Source: Streptomyces scopuliridis RB72 (GTDB lineage Bacteria > Actinomycetota > Actinomycetes > Streptomycetales > Streptomycetaceae). From it: a stretch of 64,000 nt of DNA. Location: assembly GCF_000718095.1 (NCBI RefSeq), contig NZ_JOEI01000010.1, positions 62,001 through 126,000 on the forward strand, written 5' to 3'. The notes under the pieces were generated by a model. The model worked only from the letters and a program-made list of their open reading frames with translations, had not been told where the DNA came from and searched no databases. The translations under genes and the position numbers were made by a program. Shown here one piece after another: positions 34,866-44,361 of the stretch; within the stretch, counting starts at the first letter, position 1, and each line of letters begins with the position of its first letter.

Positions 34866-36323
34866 TCACGCCTCGACGGCGGACTTCTCCGGCTCGGGGG
34901 CCGAGGGCGACTTCTCCGGATCGCCGGTGATGTGGCGCACGGCCGGGATGACGGCCGCGATCGCCGCGGAGACCACCGCGATGCCGCAGCCGATCAGCAG
35001 ACCGGTACGGAAGCCGCTCTCGGATGTGATGCTCCGGCCGCCGATGCTGGTCGTCATCTGGGAGAGGACCAGACCGATCACGGCGGCGCCGATCGAGGTG
35101 CCGAGGGAACGCATGAGTGTGTTGAAACTGTTGGCGGCGGCGGTCTCCGAGAGCGGGACGGAGCTCATGATGAGCGCCGGCATCGAGCCATAGGCGAGGC
35201 CCACACCGCTGTTGATCACCATGATGGCCAGCATGATTCCCCACGCGGACCCCATCAGCGCGAGTGAGAGTCCGTAGCCCCCGGCGATGACCAGGACCCC
35301 GCTGAGCAGGGTGACCTTCGGGCCGCAGGCGTTGGTCAGCTTGCCGCCGAGCGGGGAGACGATCATCATCATCACGCCACCGGGCGCCATCCACAGGCCG
35401 GACGCGAGTATCGACTGCCCCAGGCCGTAACCGGTGGCCTCGGGGAACTGCAGCAGCTGCGGCATCACCAGCATGCCGGCGTACATCGCGAAACCGACGA
35501 AGACCGAGGCGATGTTGGTGAGCAGCACCCGGGGACGGGCCGTGGTGCGCAGGTCGACCAGCGGGTCGGTCGTACGCAGTTCCCACGCGCCCCAGGTGGC
35601 CAGGAGCACGACGGCGGCGGCGAACAGGCCGAGCGTGGTGCCCGAACCCCAGCCCCAGTCGGCTCCCTTGGAGACCGCGAGCAGCAGACAGACCAGGCCG
35701 GCACCGAGGCCGAGCGCGCCGGGCGCGTCGAAACGCTGACCCTTGGCGGCGGCCGGCACGTTCGGGATCAGAAACCAGATCAGTACGGCGATCACCGCGG
35801 CCAGTACGGCGGATCCCCAGAAGAGCACCCGCCAGTTCGCGTACTGGGCGACCGCCGCGGCGATCGGCAGGCCGAGGCCGCCGCCGATCCCCATGGAGGC
35901 GCTCACCAGCGCGATGGACGAGCTGAGCTTCTGCGCCGGAACGACGTCGCGCAGCAGGGCGATGCCCAGCGGCACCATGCCCATCCCCATGCCCTGCAGG
36001 CCGCGCCCGATGATCATCGGGACGACGGAGGACGAGAGGGCGCACACCACCGAGCCCGCGATCAGCGGCACCGAGCACGCGAGAAGCATGCGGCGCTTGC
36101 CGATCAGGTCGCCCAGGCGGCCGACGACCGGAACGCAGACGGCTGCCACGAGGAGCGTGGTGGTGATCACCCAGGTGGCGTTCGAAGGTGTGGTGTGCAG
36201 AATCTGCGGCAGCTCCGCGATGAGCGGTGTGACCAGCGTCTGCATGATCGCCGCCGTGGTACCGGCGAGCGCGAGCGTGGCGACCACGCCACCCGCGCGG
36301 GATGCGTGCTGTGGGGCGTCCAT
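34866..36323 (-). CDS. DHA2-family MFS drug/metabolite exporter
   Basis: This 485-residue protein has about 14 membrane helices. VVGRLGDLIGKRRMLLACSV (motif A) and IIGRGLQGMGMGMVPLGIAL mark the drug:H+ antiporter-2 family, and SMGIGGGLGLPIAAAVAQYA is the motif C region. It probably exports hydrophobic or cationic compounds. The ATG at 36323 has GGAG upstream. It is divergent from a MarR regulator across an intergenic region carrying repeats and a dyad, a common resistance-pump arrangement. Confidence 0.9.
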   Translation of the reverse strand: MDAPQHASRAGGVVATLALAGTTAAIMQTLVTPLIAELPQILHTTPSNATWVITTTLLVAAVCVPVVGRLGDLIGKRRMLLACSVPLIAGSVVCALSSSVVPMIIGRGLQGMGMGMVPLGIALLRDVVPAQKLSSSIALVSASMGIGGGLGLPIAAAVAQYANWRVLFWGSAVLAAVIAVLIWFLIPNVPAAAKGQRFDAPGALGLGAGLVCLLLAVSKGADWGWGSGTTLGLFAAAVVLLATWGAWELRTTDPLVDLRTTARPRVLLTNIASVFVGFAMYAGMLVMPQLLQFPEATGYGLGQSILASGLWMAPGGVMMMIVSPLGGKLTNACGPKVTLLSGVLVIAGGYGLSLALMGSAWGIMLAIMVINSGVGLAYGSMPALIMSSVPLSETAAANSFNTLMRSLGTSIGAAVIGLVLSQMTTSIGGRSITSESGFRTGLLIGCGIAVVSAAIAAVIPAVRHITGDPEKSPSAPEPEKSAVEA

Positions 36324-36337
36324 CAGGGGACTCCTAT

Positions 36338-36391
36338 GACTGTGCAACTGACTGTGCGACCGGAAAGAGCTTGTGCATCATACATATGATG
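36338..36391. promoter_or_regulatory. Candidate MarR operator region between divergent pump and regulator
   Basis: Two direct copies of GACTGTGC (36338-36345 and 36350-36357), and a dyad with arms CATCATA and TATGATG around CA (36376-36391) inside an AT-richer patch, lie just upstream of the pump gene. Confidence 0.5.
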
Positions 36392-36498
36392 TGCAACAAC
36401 CACTTTACGTGCAGGATTCATGCGCGTGAGGATGGAGTGCGGGCCGTCCGAACGCGGTGCGACAATGACCGGCGAGAGAGGCAGGAGGCGACATACGC

Positions 36499-36987
36499 AT
36501 GGTCGGGGCCACGCATGAGGTCGAGTACGAGCAGATGCTGCTCAGCCGCCACACGTTCTTGAACCAGAGAGGCGGACGACGCAAAGACGCCGTACTGGAC
36601 CGCAGCGCCTATATCCTGCTCAGCCGCATCCGTATGCAGGGGCCGATGTCGATCGGTGAACTCAGCGACGCCTTCGGGCTCGACGCCTCCACCCTGAACC
36701 GGCAGACGGCCGCGACGGTACGCGCCGGACTCGCGGAGCGCATCCCGGATCCCGACGGTGGCATGGCCCGCAAGTTCCGCATCACGGCGGAGGGCGCACG
36801 CGTACTCGACGAGGAACGGGAAGGCATCGTCCGCTCCCTGGACCGGGTCATGGCTGACTGGCCGGAAGAGGACATCGCCGCCTTCGCCGCCTATCTGAAG
36901 CGCTTCAACACCGACATCGAACGCCTCGGCGGCAGGCCCTGGCCCCGCGTCCAGACCCGGTCCGGGCCGAGCGGACCACGGGGCTGA
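36499..36987 (+). CDS. MarR-family regulator
   Basis: This is a 162-residue protein with the MarR winged-helix core ILLSRIRMQGPMSIGELSDA, DASTLNRQTAATVRAGLAER and ARKFRITAEGARVLDEEREG. It is divergently transcribed from the DHA2 exporter and is presumably its ligand-responsive repressor. The ATG is accepted as given by the family N-terminus; the upstream GGCAGGAGG is a good ribosome-binding site. The C-terminus is rich in Arg/Pro. A terminator hairpin follows. Confidence 0.85.
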   Translation: MVGATHEVEYEQMLLSRHTFLNQRGGRRKDAVLDRSAYILLSRIRMQGPMSIGELSDAFGLDASTLNRQTAATVRAGLAERIPDPDGGMARKFRITAEGARVLDEEREGIVRSLDRVMADWPEEDIAAFAAYLKRFNTDIERLGGRPWPRVQTRSGPSGPRG

Positions 36988-37052
36988 CGAGGCGTCAAGC
37001 TCTTTTCCGGCGGCCGGCGCTGGTACTTCCAGCCCTGAACGGCACCACAGAA

Positions 37053-37082
37053 GGCGGGCCCGCACGATTGTGCGGGCCCGCC
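37053..37082. terminator. Strong bidirectional terminator
   Basis: A perfect 13-bp stem (GGCGGGCCCGCAC, loop GATT, reverse complement) lies between the convergent MarR gene and the XdhC-type gene. Confidence 0.9.
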
Positions 37083-37140
37083 CCCTGAGAGTGTCCGACG
37101 AGTCACAGCCGAGCCCGCACGGCCCCGCAGTCGGGCCGCG

Positions 37141-38289
37141 TCACGCCGCCGCTCGGGAGCGGGCCTCGTCCGGCTCCCTCGCGTCCACGTCATGGTGAAT
37201 GGGCGTCCCCGAACCGGTCAGTGGAACCCCTGTCCCGCCCCGGCGCGCCGCGACGATCTCCGCCGCGATGGACAGCGCGGTCTCCTCGGGGGTACGGGCC
37301 CCGAGGTCGAGGCCGATAGGGGACCGCAGCCGGGCCAACTCGCGTTCGGTGACGCCGACTTCACGCAGCCGCCGGTTGCGGTCCTCGTGGGTGCGGCGCG
37401 AGCCCATCGCGCCGACGAACGCGACCGGCAGCCGCAAGGCCGTCTCCAGCAGAGGAACGTCGAACTTGGCGTCATGGGTGAGCACGCACAGGACGGTCCG
37501 TTCGTCGGTCGCGGTGCGCCGGAGGTAGCGGTGCGGCCAGTCGACCACGAGATCGTCGGCCTCGGGGAAGCGGACGCGGGTGGCGAAGACCGGCCGGGCG
37601 TCGCACACGGTCACGTGATAGCCGAGGAACTTGCCCGCCCGTACGAGCGCCGTCGCGAAGTCCACGGCGCCGAAGACGATCATCCGGGGCGGCGGCACCC
37701 TCGACTCCACGAACAGTGTCACCCCGCCCGGGCAGCGCGATCCGTCCTCCGCGAGCTCGACGGTGCCGGTGCGGCCGGAGTCCAGCATCGCGCGGGCCTC
37801 CTCCGCCGCCGTCCGGTCCAGTTCCGGAGGTCCGGCGAGGCTGCCCTCGTACGATCCGTCGGGGTGGACGAGCAGCGCTCTGCCGAGGAGTCCGTCCGGG
37901 CCCCGGGCCACCCGGGCGAGTGCCGCTGTCTCTCCCCGGTCCGCGGCCGACACCCCTGCTCGGAACACCGGCGCGTCCGCGCGTACCGGCGTGACCAGGA
38001 CCTCGATGACACCGCCGCAGGTGAGCCCCACCGCGAAGGCGTCCTCGTCGCTGTATCCGAACCGTTCGCGCACCGTCCGGCCGTCCTGGAGCGCCTGGAC
38101 GCACAGGTCGTACACCGCCCCTTCCACGCAGCCGCCGGAGACGGAACCGATGGCGGTGCCCTGACGGTCGACGGCCAGGGCGGCGCCGGGACCGCGCGGC
38201 GCGCTGCCGCCGACGGCGACGACAGTGGCGACGGCGAAGTCCCGGCCCTCCTCGAACCAGCGGTTCAACTGCTCGGCGATATCAAGCAC
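37141..38289 (-). CDS. XdhC/PaoD-type molybdenum cofactor chaperone
   Basis: This 382-residue protein has an N-terminal XdhC/CoxI domain (FAVATVVAVGGSAPRGPGAA, IGSVSGGCVEGAVYDLCVQA, FGLTCGG-like GVIEVLV) and a Rossmann C-terminal domain (RMIVFGAVDFATALVRAGKF, VTVCDARPVFATRVRFPEAD, VAFVGAMGSRRTHEDRNRRL). Such proteins sulfurate and insert the molybdenum cofactor into their partner enzyme. The GTG start overlaps the end of the molybdenum-subunit gene by 8 bp, so the chaperone is translated with its client. Confidence 0.9.
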   Translation of the reverse strand: MLDIAEQLNRWFEEGRDFAVATVVAVGGSAPRGPGAALAVDRQGTAIGSVSGGCVEGAVYDLCVQALQDGRTVRERFGYSDEDAFAVGLTCGGVIEVLVTPVRADAPVFRAGVSAADRGETAALARVARGPDGLLGRALLVHPDGSYEGSLAGPPELDRTAAEEARAMLDSGRTGTVELAEDGSRCPGGVTLFVESRVPPPRMIVFGAVDFATALVRAGKFLGYHVTVCDARPVFATRVRFPEADDLVVDWPHRYLRRTATDERTVLCVLTHDAKFDVPLLETALRLPVAFVGAMGSRRTHEDRNRRLREVGVTERELARLRSPIGLDLGARTPEETALSIAAEIVAARRGGTGVPLTGSGTPIHHDVDAREPDEARSRAAA

Positions 38290-40471
38290 TCGGGGCTCCC
38301 TCCGTCGCTCGGCGCCGTGCCTCGTCCGCCGCCCGCAGGACCCGGTCCGGACGGATCGGCAGGTCCCGGTGACGTACACCGGTCGCGTGCCACACCGCGT
38401 TGGCGATGGCTGCGGCGACGCCCACGACACCGATCTCGCCGATGCCCTTGATCGCGATCGGGTCGTCCGGGACGGGGTCGTCCACCCAGTCCGCCTCGAT
38501 GAGCGGCACATCGGCGTGCGCGGCGAAGTGATAGCCGGCGAGGTCGGCGCCGACATGACTGCCCGATTCCTGGTCCCTGATCGCCTCTTCGTGGAGGGCC
38601 ATGGAGAGCCCCCAGGTCATACCGCCGATGAGCTGGCTGCGGGCCGTGAGCGGGTTGACGATGGTGCCCGCGGCGTAGATGCCGAGCAGCCGTCGTACGC
38701 GTACCTCACCGGTGGTGACATCCACCGCGACCTCGGCGAACTGCGCCCCGAAGGAGTGCCGTTCCTTCTTCGCCAGGGCGCCGATGGCCTCGGTGGTGTT
38801 CGACCGGGCGGTGATCCCCTCCGGGGGAATGCCGCCTCCCAGGGCGAGCTTTTCCCGTAGTTCGTCCGCCGCGATTGTCACCGCCCAGGCCCAGGAGCGC
38901 GTGCCCATCGAGCCGCCGGCGAACATCGCCGGGCCGAGATCGCTGTCCGCGAGGCGTACACGGATACGGTCCGGGCCCACCTTCAGCGCGTCCGCGGCGA
39001 CCAGGACCATCGCGGTCCGCGCGCCGGTCCCGATGTCCGCCGCGTTGATCCGTACGGTGAAGCTTCCGTCCTGCTCCGCGGTCACGGCCGCCGTGGACGG
39101 GCCGGCTCCCGAAGGGTAGGTGGCCGCCGCCGTTCCGGTCCCGAGCAGCCAGCGCCCCTCACGGCGCAGACCGGGACGCGGGTCCCGCTCCGCCCAGCCG
39201 AACCTGCGGGCGCCCTCCTCGAAGCAGGCGAGCACATTGCGGCTGCTGAACGGCAGCCCGGACACGGGGCCGGTCTCGGGTTCGTTGCGTGCGCGCAGCG
39301 CGATCGGGTCCATGCCGCACTTCTCGGCCAGTTCGTCCAGGGCGGATTCGAGCGCGAAGGATCCCGGTGCCTCGCCCGGTGCGCGCATCCAGGCCGGGGT
39401 CGGCACATCGAGCCGTACGAGCCGGTGAAAGGTGCGGTGCGCGTCGGCGTCGTACATCACGCGCCCCAGCACGGCGCTCGACTCGACGAATTCGTGCACG
39501 GTCGACGTAAGGCTCAGTGCCTGGTGGTCGAACGCGCGCAGCCGGCCGTCGGCGTCGGCGCCGAGCCTCATCCGCTGCGCCGTAGGACTGCGGAAACCGA
39601 CGAGGGAGAACATCTGACGGCGAGTCAGTACGACGCGGACGGGGCGGTGGAGGATGGTCGTGGCCATCACCGCGGCCACTTGGTGCGGGCTGAGCCCCTT
39701 CGATCCGAAGCCGCCGCCGACGTGTTCGGACCGTACCCGTACGGAGGCCGGATCGAGGGAGAAGAGCATCGCGAGTTCGGTCGCCACCCACGTGCTGCCC
39801 TGGTTGGAGTCGATGACGTCGAGCCGGCCGCCGTCCCAGCGAGCCGTCGCCGCGTGCGGCTCCATCGGGTTGTGGTGCTCCTCCGGAGTGGTGTACTCCT
39901 CGTCCACGACGACGGCGGACGCGTCGAGTTGGGCCTCTACGTCCCCCTTCTCCGTCTCGGCCTGGACCATCGGGTTGCTCTCCGGTGTGTACGCGTCGGA
40001 GCGCCCGGCGAAGAACGCGACGTCGTGCGGCTCCTCGTCGTACCGCACCACCAGCGCCTCGGCGGCCTCCCTGGCCTGCTCGGATGTCTCGGCCACGACC
40101 AGCGCCACCGGCCATCCCACGAAGGGGACCCGGTCGTGCTGGAAGATCCCGAGGACCGGGTTCGGCCGTCCCACCATGCCCACATAGTCGGTGTCGACGC
40201 GCGGCGCGTTCCCGTGGTGCAGCACGGTGAGGACGCCGGGCATGGCCAGGACGGGGGAGTCCTCGACGGAGCGGATACGGCCACGGGCCACGGTCGACAA
40301 CACCAGCCAGCCGTGGGCGAGTTCGGCGAAGGGTATCTCTCCGGCGTAGCGGGCAGCCCCGGTGACCTTGTCGCGGCCCTCCACGCGGGTGTGGGCGGAG
40401 CCGATGGCTCCTGTCACGGCGGAGATTCCGGTCGTGGTGGCCGGCGTCGTGGGTGTCGTCGGCGGTGTCAT
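38282..40471 (-). CDS. Molybdenum-binding catalytic subunit, xanthine oxidase family (PaoC-like)
   Basis: This is a 729-residue large subunit. KVTGAARYAGEIPFAELAHG opens the first domain, VGGGFGSKGLSPHQVAAVMA binds the cofactor, and the catalytic Glu is expected in IAIKGIGEIGVVGVAAAIAN near the C-terminus. Together with the 2Fe-2S and FAD subunits it forms a hydroxylase; the accessory cluster of the FAD subunit favours an aldehyde oxidoreductase over xanthine dehydrogenase. It overlaps the FAD-subunit gene by 4 bp. Confidence 0.9.
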   Translation of the reverse strand: MTPPTTPTTPATTTGISAVTGAIGSAHTRVEGRDKVTGAARYAGEIPFAELAHGWLVLSTVARGRIRSVEDSPVLAMPGVLTVLHHGNAPRVDTDYVGMVGRPNPVLGIFQHDRVPFVGWPVALVVAETSEQAREAAEALVVRYDEEPHDVAFFAGRSDAYTPESNPMVQAETEKGDVEAQLDASAVVVDEEYTTPEEHHNPMEPHAATARWDGGRLDVIDSNQGSTWVATELAMLFSLDPASVRVRSEHVGGGFGSKGLSPHQVAAVMATTILHRPVRVVLTRRQMFSLVGFRSPTAQRMRLGADADGRLRAFDHQALSLTSTVHEFVESSAVLGRVMYDADAHRTFHRLVRLDVPTPAWMRAPGEAPGSFALESALDELAEKCGMDPIALRARNEPETGPVSGLPFSSRNVLACFEEGARRFGWAERDPRPGLRREGRWLLGTGTAAATYPSGAGPSTAAVTAEQDGSFTVRINAADIGTGARTAMVLVAADALKVGPDRIRVRLADSDLGPAMFAGGSMGTRSWAWAVTIAADELREKLALGGGIPPEGITARSNTTEAIGALAKKERHSFGAQFAEVAVDVTTGEVRVRRLLGIYAAGTIVNPLTARSQLIGGMTWGLSMALHEEAIRDQESGSHVGADLAGYHFAAHADVPLIEADWVDDPVPDDPIAIKGIGEIGVVGVAAAIANAVWHATGVRHRDLPIRPDRVLRAADEARRRATEGAPSA

Positions 40472-41456
40472 CGGATCGCCTCCTCGGTGAGTTCGGTCAG
40501 CACGGCCACGACGAGGTTGCGCGTCAGCGTCACCTTGTATCCGTTCTCGGGAAGCGCCTCGGCGGCCTCCAGTTCGGCATCTGCGGCGGCGGCGTACGCC
40601 TCCGCGGATGCCGGGCCGCCGATGAGCACCCGCTCGGCCGCACGGGCCCGCCAGGGCCGGGACGCGACCGCCCCGAACGCGAGGCGCACGTCGCGTACGA
40701 CACCGTCCTGGACGTCGAGCGCGGCGGCGATCGACCCGATCGCGAACGCGTACGAGGCGCGCTCGCGTACCTTCCGGTACCGCGAGTGGGCGGCGACCGG
40801 GGCCGGCGGCAGCGTGACGCCGGTGATCAGCGCGCCGGGCGGAAGGGAGGTCTCGATGTGCGGGGTGTCGCCCACGGGACGATAGAACTCGGCGATCGGC
40901 AACTCGCCCGGTCCGTCCGCCGTTTCGTACGAGATGACGGCGTCGAAGGCGGCGAGTGCTACCGCCATGTCCGAGGGATGAGTGGCGACGCAGTGCTCGG
41001 AGGCGCCGAGGATCGCGTGGTTGTGGTGCTCACCCGTGAGGGCGGGGCAACCGCTGCCGGGGGCACGCTTGTTGCACGGTTTGCTGAGATCCGTGAAGTA
41101 GCCGCAACGGGTCCGCTGGAGCAGATTCCCGCCGACCGTGGCCATGTTGCGCAGCTGTCCCGAGGCGCCGGCCAGGACGGCCTGCGCCAACGCCGGGTAG
41201 TGGCGCCGTACTTCGGGGTGGGCCGCGAGATCGCTGTTGGTGACGGTCGCGCCGATGCGCAGCCCGCCGTCGTGCGTGAACTCGACTCCGTCGAGCGGAA
41301 GTTCGCGTACGTCTATGAGCAGCGCGGGCCTTTCCACGCCGGCCTTCATCAGATCGATGAGGTTGGTGCCGCCGCCGAGGAAGCGGGCCTCGGGGGCGGC
41401 GCCGAGCAGGGCGACCGCTCCGGGGACATCGAAGGCGCGTTCGTAGCCGAACTCCC

Positions 41457-41460
<4 letters not shown>
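40468..41460 (-). CDS. FAD-binding subunit with extra 4Fe-4S site (PaoB-like)
   Basis: This is a 330-residue protein. FAD motif ARFLGGGTNLIDLMKAGVER (about 26-45) and GQLRNMATVGGNLLQRTRCG are typical. A Cys-rich insert follows: RTRCGYFTDLSKPCNKRAPG then SGCPAL and GASEHCVATHPSD, the four-Cys pattern that binds an additional 4Fe-4S cluster in PaoB and 4-hydroxybenzoyl-CoA reductase. It passes electrons between the 2Fe-2S subunit and FAD. It overlaps both neighbours by 4 bp. Confidence 0.92.
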
Positions 41461-42047
<587 letters not shown>

Positions 42048-42174
42048 GATCAGCCTTCTTTCGCATTGCTGATGCGCGTCGAACGAGACGGTCCCGGCGG
42101 ACAGTCCGGGCAGGAGGGGGCAGGTGGGGGTACCGGGTCGGCCGCACTGGCCGGATGTGCCGCTATGGTGGACC

Positions 42175-42228
42175 TAAGCGGACAACTGTCCGTTACTCAT
42201 CGAACCTAACGGACAGCTGTCCGGTTAG
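42175..42228. promoter_or_regulatory. Two TetR-type operators
   Basis: Two copies of the same dyad, TAA-N0/1-CGGACA-NN-TGTCCG-N0/1-TTA, occupy 42175-42195 and 42206-42228. The 6-bp core arms are perfect in both, and their centres are 31 bp apart (about three helical turns). They lie between the molybdenum hydroxylase operon and the TetR gene. Confidence 0.88.
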
Positions 42229-42330
42229 CAAGGCGGGCTCGGCCGTTATTCCGGACGGCTTGTATTCCGTGATCCGCAAGGCTTGGCTGCGATTCGGGAA
42301 GGAGCACGAGTGCAGCAGGAAGAAGGACGA

Positions 42331-42957
42331 ATGGAGCACGAGACGACTCTGCGCTCGGACGCACAACGGAATCGCGAACGCATTCTGGACGTCGCGCTGG
42401 CCGAGCTGACGCGAGCCGCGGACACCCCGCTGAGCGCGATCGCCAAGAAGGCGGGCGTCGGGCAGGGGACGTTCTACCGTAACTTTCCCAACCGCGAGGC
42501 CCTCATCCTGGAGGTCTACCGCTACGAGATGCAGCAGCTCGCCGACTCCGCTGCTCAGCTGCTCCGGACCCGCGCACCCGAGCGGGCCCTGAGGGAGTGG
42601 ATGGACCGCCTGGCCCGGTTCGCCATGGCCAAGGCCGGCCTGGCCGGCGCGCTCCGCAACGCCACCAGCAAGCACGGCAGCCTGTCCCAGCTGGGACACG
42701 GCCCGGTGACCACGGCGGTCACGCTACTGCTCCACGCGAACGAGGAGGCCGGCACGATCCGCCCGGGGCTGACCCCCGACGACTTCGTGCTCGCCATCGC
42801 CGGGCTCTGGCAGCTCGACCCGCACAGCGAGTGGCAGCCGCGTGCGACGCGACTGCTGGACCTCGTGATGGACGGGCTGCGGGCGGGGGCGACCGGAGCG
42901 GGCGGGCCCGAGACGGTCGAGTCCGGGACGGGCGGGGCGTCGCCCGTCCCGGAGTAG
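42331..42957 (+). CDS. TetR-family regulator of the molybdenum hydroxylase operon
   Basis: This is a 208-residue protein. The N-terminal HTH is RERILDVALAELTRAADTPL-SAIAKKAGVGQGTFYRNFPNREALI; the rest is a helical ligand domain, and the tail is Gly-rich. The ATG at 42331 is preceded by AGAAGGA, and an earlier in-frame start at 42283 is less likely. It is divergent from the PaoABCD-like operon with two matched operators between, so it very probably represses that operon and itself. Confidence 0.9.
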   Translation: MEHETTLRSDAQRNRERILDVALAELTRAADTPLSAIAKKAGVGQGTFYRNFPNREALILEVYRYEMQQLADSAAQLLRTRAPERALREWMDRLARFAMAKAGLAGALRNATSKHGSLSQLGHGPVTTAVTLLLHANEEAGTIRPGLTPDDFVLAIAGLWQLDPHSEWQPRATRLLDLVMDGLRAGATGAGGPETVESGTGGASPVPE

Positions 42958-43030
42958 CGCCGGTGTGGCCCTCGCCGCCGCTCGAAGCGGGAGAACGCGA
43001 AGGCGATGCGCGGTCGGCGCGCGTCGGACC

Positions 43031-43342
43031 TCACGCCGAGTCGTCCACATGGTGAAAGCCCCCTTCGAGCTCGCGGGTCACGTCCATGCGCTGCGTGCCG
43101 ACGACCGACAGCAGCCGCAGCGCCTCCTCGGACGGTGAGCCGGGGGCGGCGGTGTAGATCACGACCCGCTGGTCCCGGTCGGTGATGTCGAGGACGTCGC
43201 AGTTGACGGTGACCGGACCGACCACGGGATGCCGGAACGTCTTGCACAGGTTGGGCTCGGCGGACACGTCGTGGGAGACCCACAGCCGGGTGAACTCCTC
43301 ACTGCCGCGGGCGGTCAACAGCCTCACCGAGTCGGCTGCCAT
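43031..43342 (-). pseudogene. C-terminal fragment of an MmyB-type XRE regulator
   Basis: The minus strand reads EEFTRLWVSHDVSAEPNLCK, TFRHPVVGPVTVNCDVLDIT, VVIYTAAPGSPSEEALRLLS, the ligand domain of MmyB-like helix-turn-helix regulators. The DNA-binding half is absent. The first codons (43311-43342) are the complement of an SDR gene fragment, so the open start is an accident of a DNA junction near 43310. Confidence 0.75.
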
Positions 43343-43583
43343 CGCCTACGGCCCGGAAGGCATCCGCGTCAACGCGATCGCCCCCGGCAGCACGCTCACC
43401 GAGATGATCCGTACCTGGGAAGCGGATTCCCCCGGTCTCGTCGAGCGGCTCACGGCGCACACGCCGCTGCGCCGCGCGGCCGACCCCGACGAAATCGCCC
43501 AGGCCGCCGCCTGGCTCCTCAGCGACCGCTCCTCCTACGTGACCGGCACGGTCCTCCGGGTCGACGGCGGCGCGCGGGCCTGA
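43311..43583 (+). pseudogene. C-terminal fragment of an SDR-family oxidoreductase
   Basis: The frame reads SLTESAAIAYGPEGIRVNAI, APGSTLTEMIRTWEADSPGL, DPDEIAQAAAWLLSDRSSYV, TGTVLRVDGGARA-stop, the last third of a short-chain dehydrogenase. The Rossmann GxxxGxG motif, catalytic Ser and Tyr are missing. It abuts the MmyB fragment head-on near 43310. Confidence 0.8.
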
Positions 43584-43681
43584 GCCGGGGATGCCGCCGC
43601 GGCGGCCGCGTCGGAACCATGCACCGCGCCGTCGCGTCTGTTGCGATCATGAGCGAAAGAACCACGCGAGGCACCACGGGT

Positions 43682-44020
43682 ATGAACCCGACGCCCCGGG
43701 GCGTCGCCGGATGCTTCCTCGCCGGCCTCGGCGCGACGACCGCGGCGCTCGTGTGGGCACCGCGGGCCGCCTTCAGCATCGACGGTGGATTCGAGGGCCA
43801 TGCCCGCGATCTGAGCGTGCTCTTTGTCGATCTGCCGCTCATCGTGCTCGGCGGCGCTCTGGTTCCGGCCTTCGCCTGGGCGCTGACCACGAAGTGGGTG
43901 CACCGTCCCTGGGTGGCGGCACTCGCAGCCATGGCGGCGCTCGCGCTCGGGGTATGGGGGCTCACCGAGTGGTGGACCCCCCGCCAGGAGCCGGACCCCG
44001 GTTACGGTCCCGGGATCTGA
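43682..44020 (+). CDS. Small membrane protein of unknown function
   Basis: The predicted product is about 112 residues with three hydrophobic segments: GVAGCFLAGLGATTAALVWA, LSVLFVDLPLIVLGGALVPA and WVAALAAMAALALGVWGLTE. The tail is acidic and Pro-rich (TPRQEPDPGYGPGI). A start at 43649 is also possible. I do not recognise the family. It stands alone between a gene-fragment scar and the tartrate transporter. Confidence 0.6.
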   Translation: MNPTPRGVAGCFLAGLGATTAALVWAPRAAFSIDGGFEGHARDLSVLFVDLPLIVLGGALVPAFAWALTTKWVHRPWVAALAAMAALALGVWGLTEWWTPRQEPDPGYGPGI

Positions 44021-44361
44021 CGGGGCCGTGGGGGCCGCCGTTCCTGGAAGCGGGCCCCCGGCGCACTCGGCCGATCCGCTCACGTCGGTGGACACGCCGG
44101 GGTTTTCTGCCCGGAAATGGCGGGGTGCTCGCCGAGCTGCGATCGATAGGCGGGGCCTATACGGGGCATCGATTATTGGTCGTGGACCCCGCGTCGTGTG
44201 ACCCGGTTCACTGTGGCTGCCCACATGCATGGCGCTGAACGGGCTCGGCGTCATGTGGGTTCGGCCTTCCCCTGCCGGGCGCGCTGCACGCGGTTGCCGT
44301 CGCGCGGCAGGTTCGGGGAGTGTGCCAGGCCGGACCCTCTTCTCGCCTGGAGGAGGTTGCA
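44021..44361. other. Intergenic region with possible terminator
   Basis: GGGGGCC (44030-44036) and its complement (44053-44059) could form a terminator for the small membrane protein gene. The rest holds the promoter of the DctA-type transporter, whose GGAGGAGG lies just before 44362. No gene seen. Confidence 0.4.

Noticed and set aside
42862..43283. Minus-strand frame after the TetR gene
   Set aside because: Composition is Arg/Pro-rich shadow sequence over the TetR 3' end; no motif.
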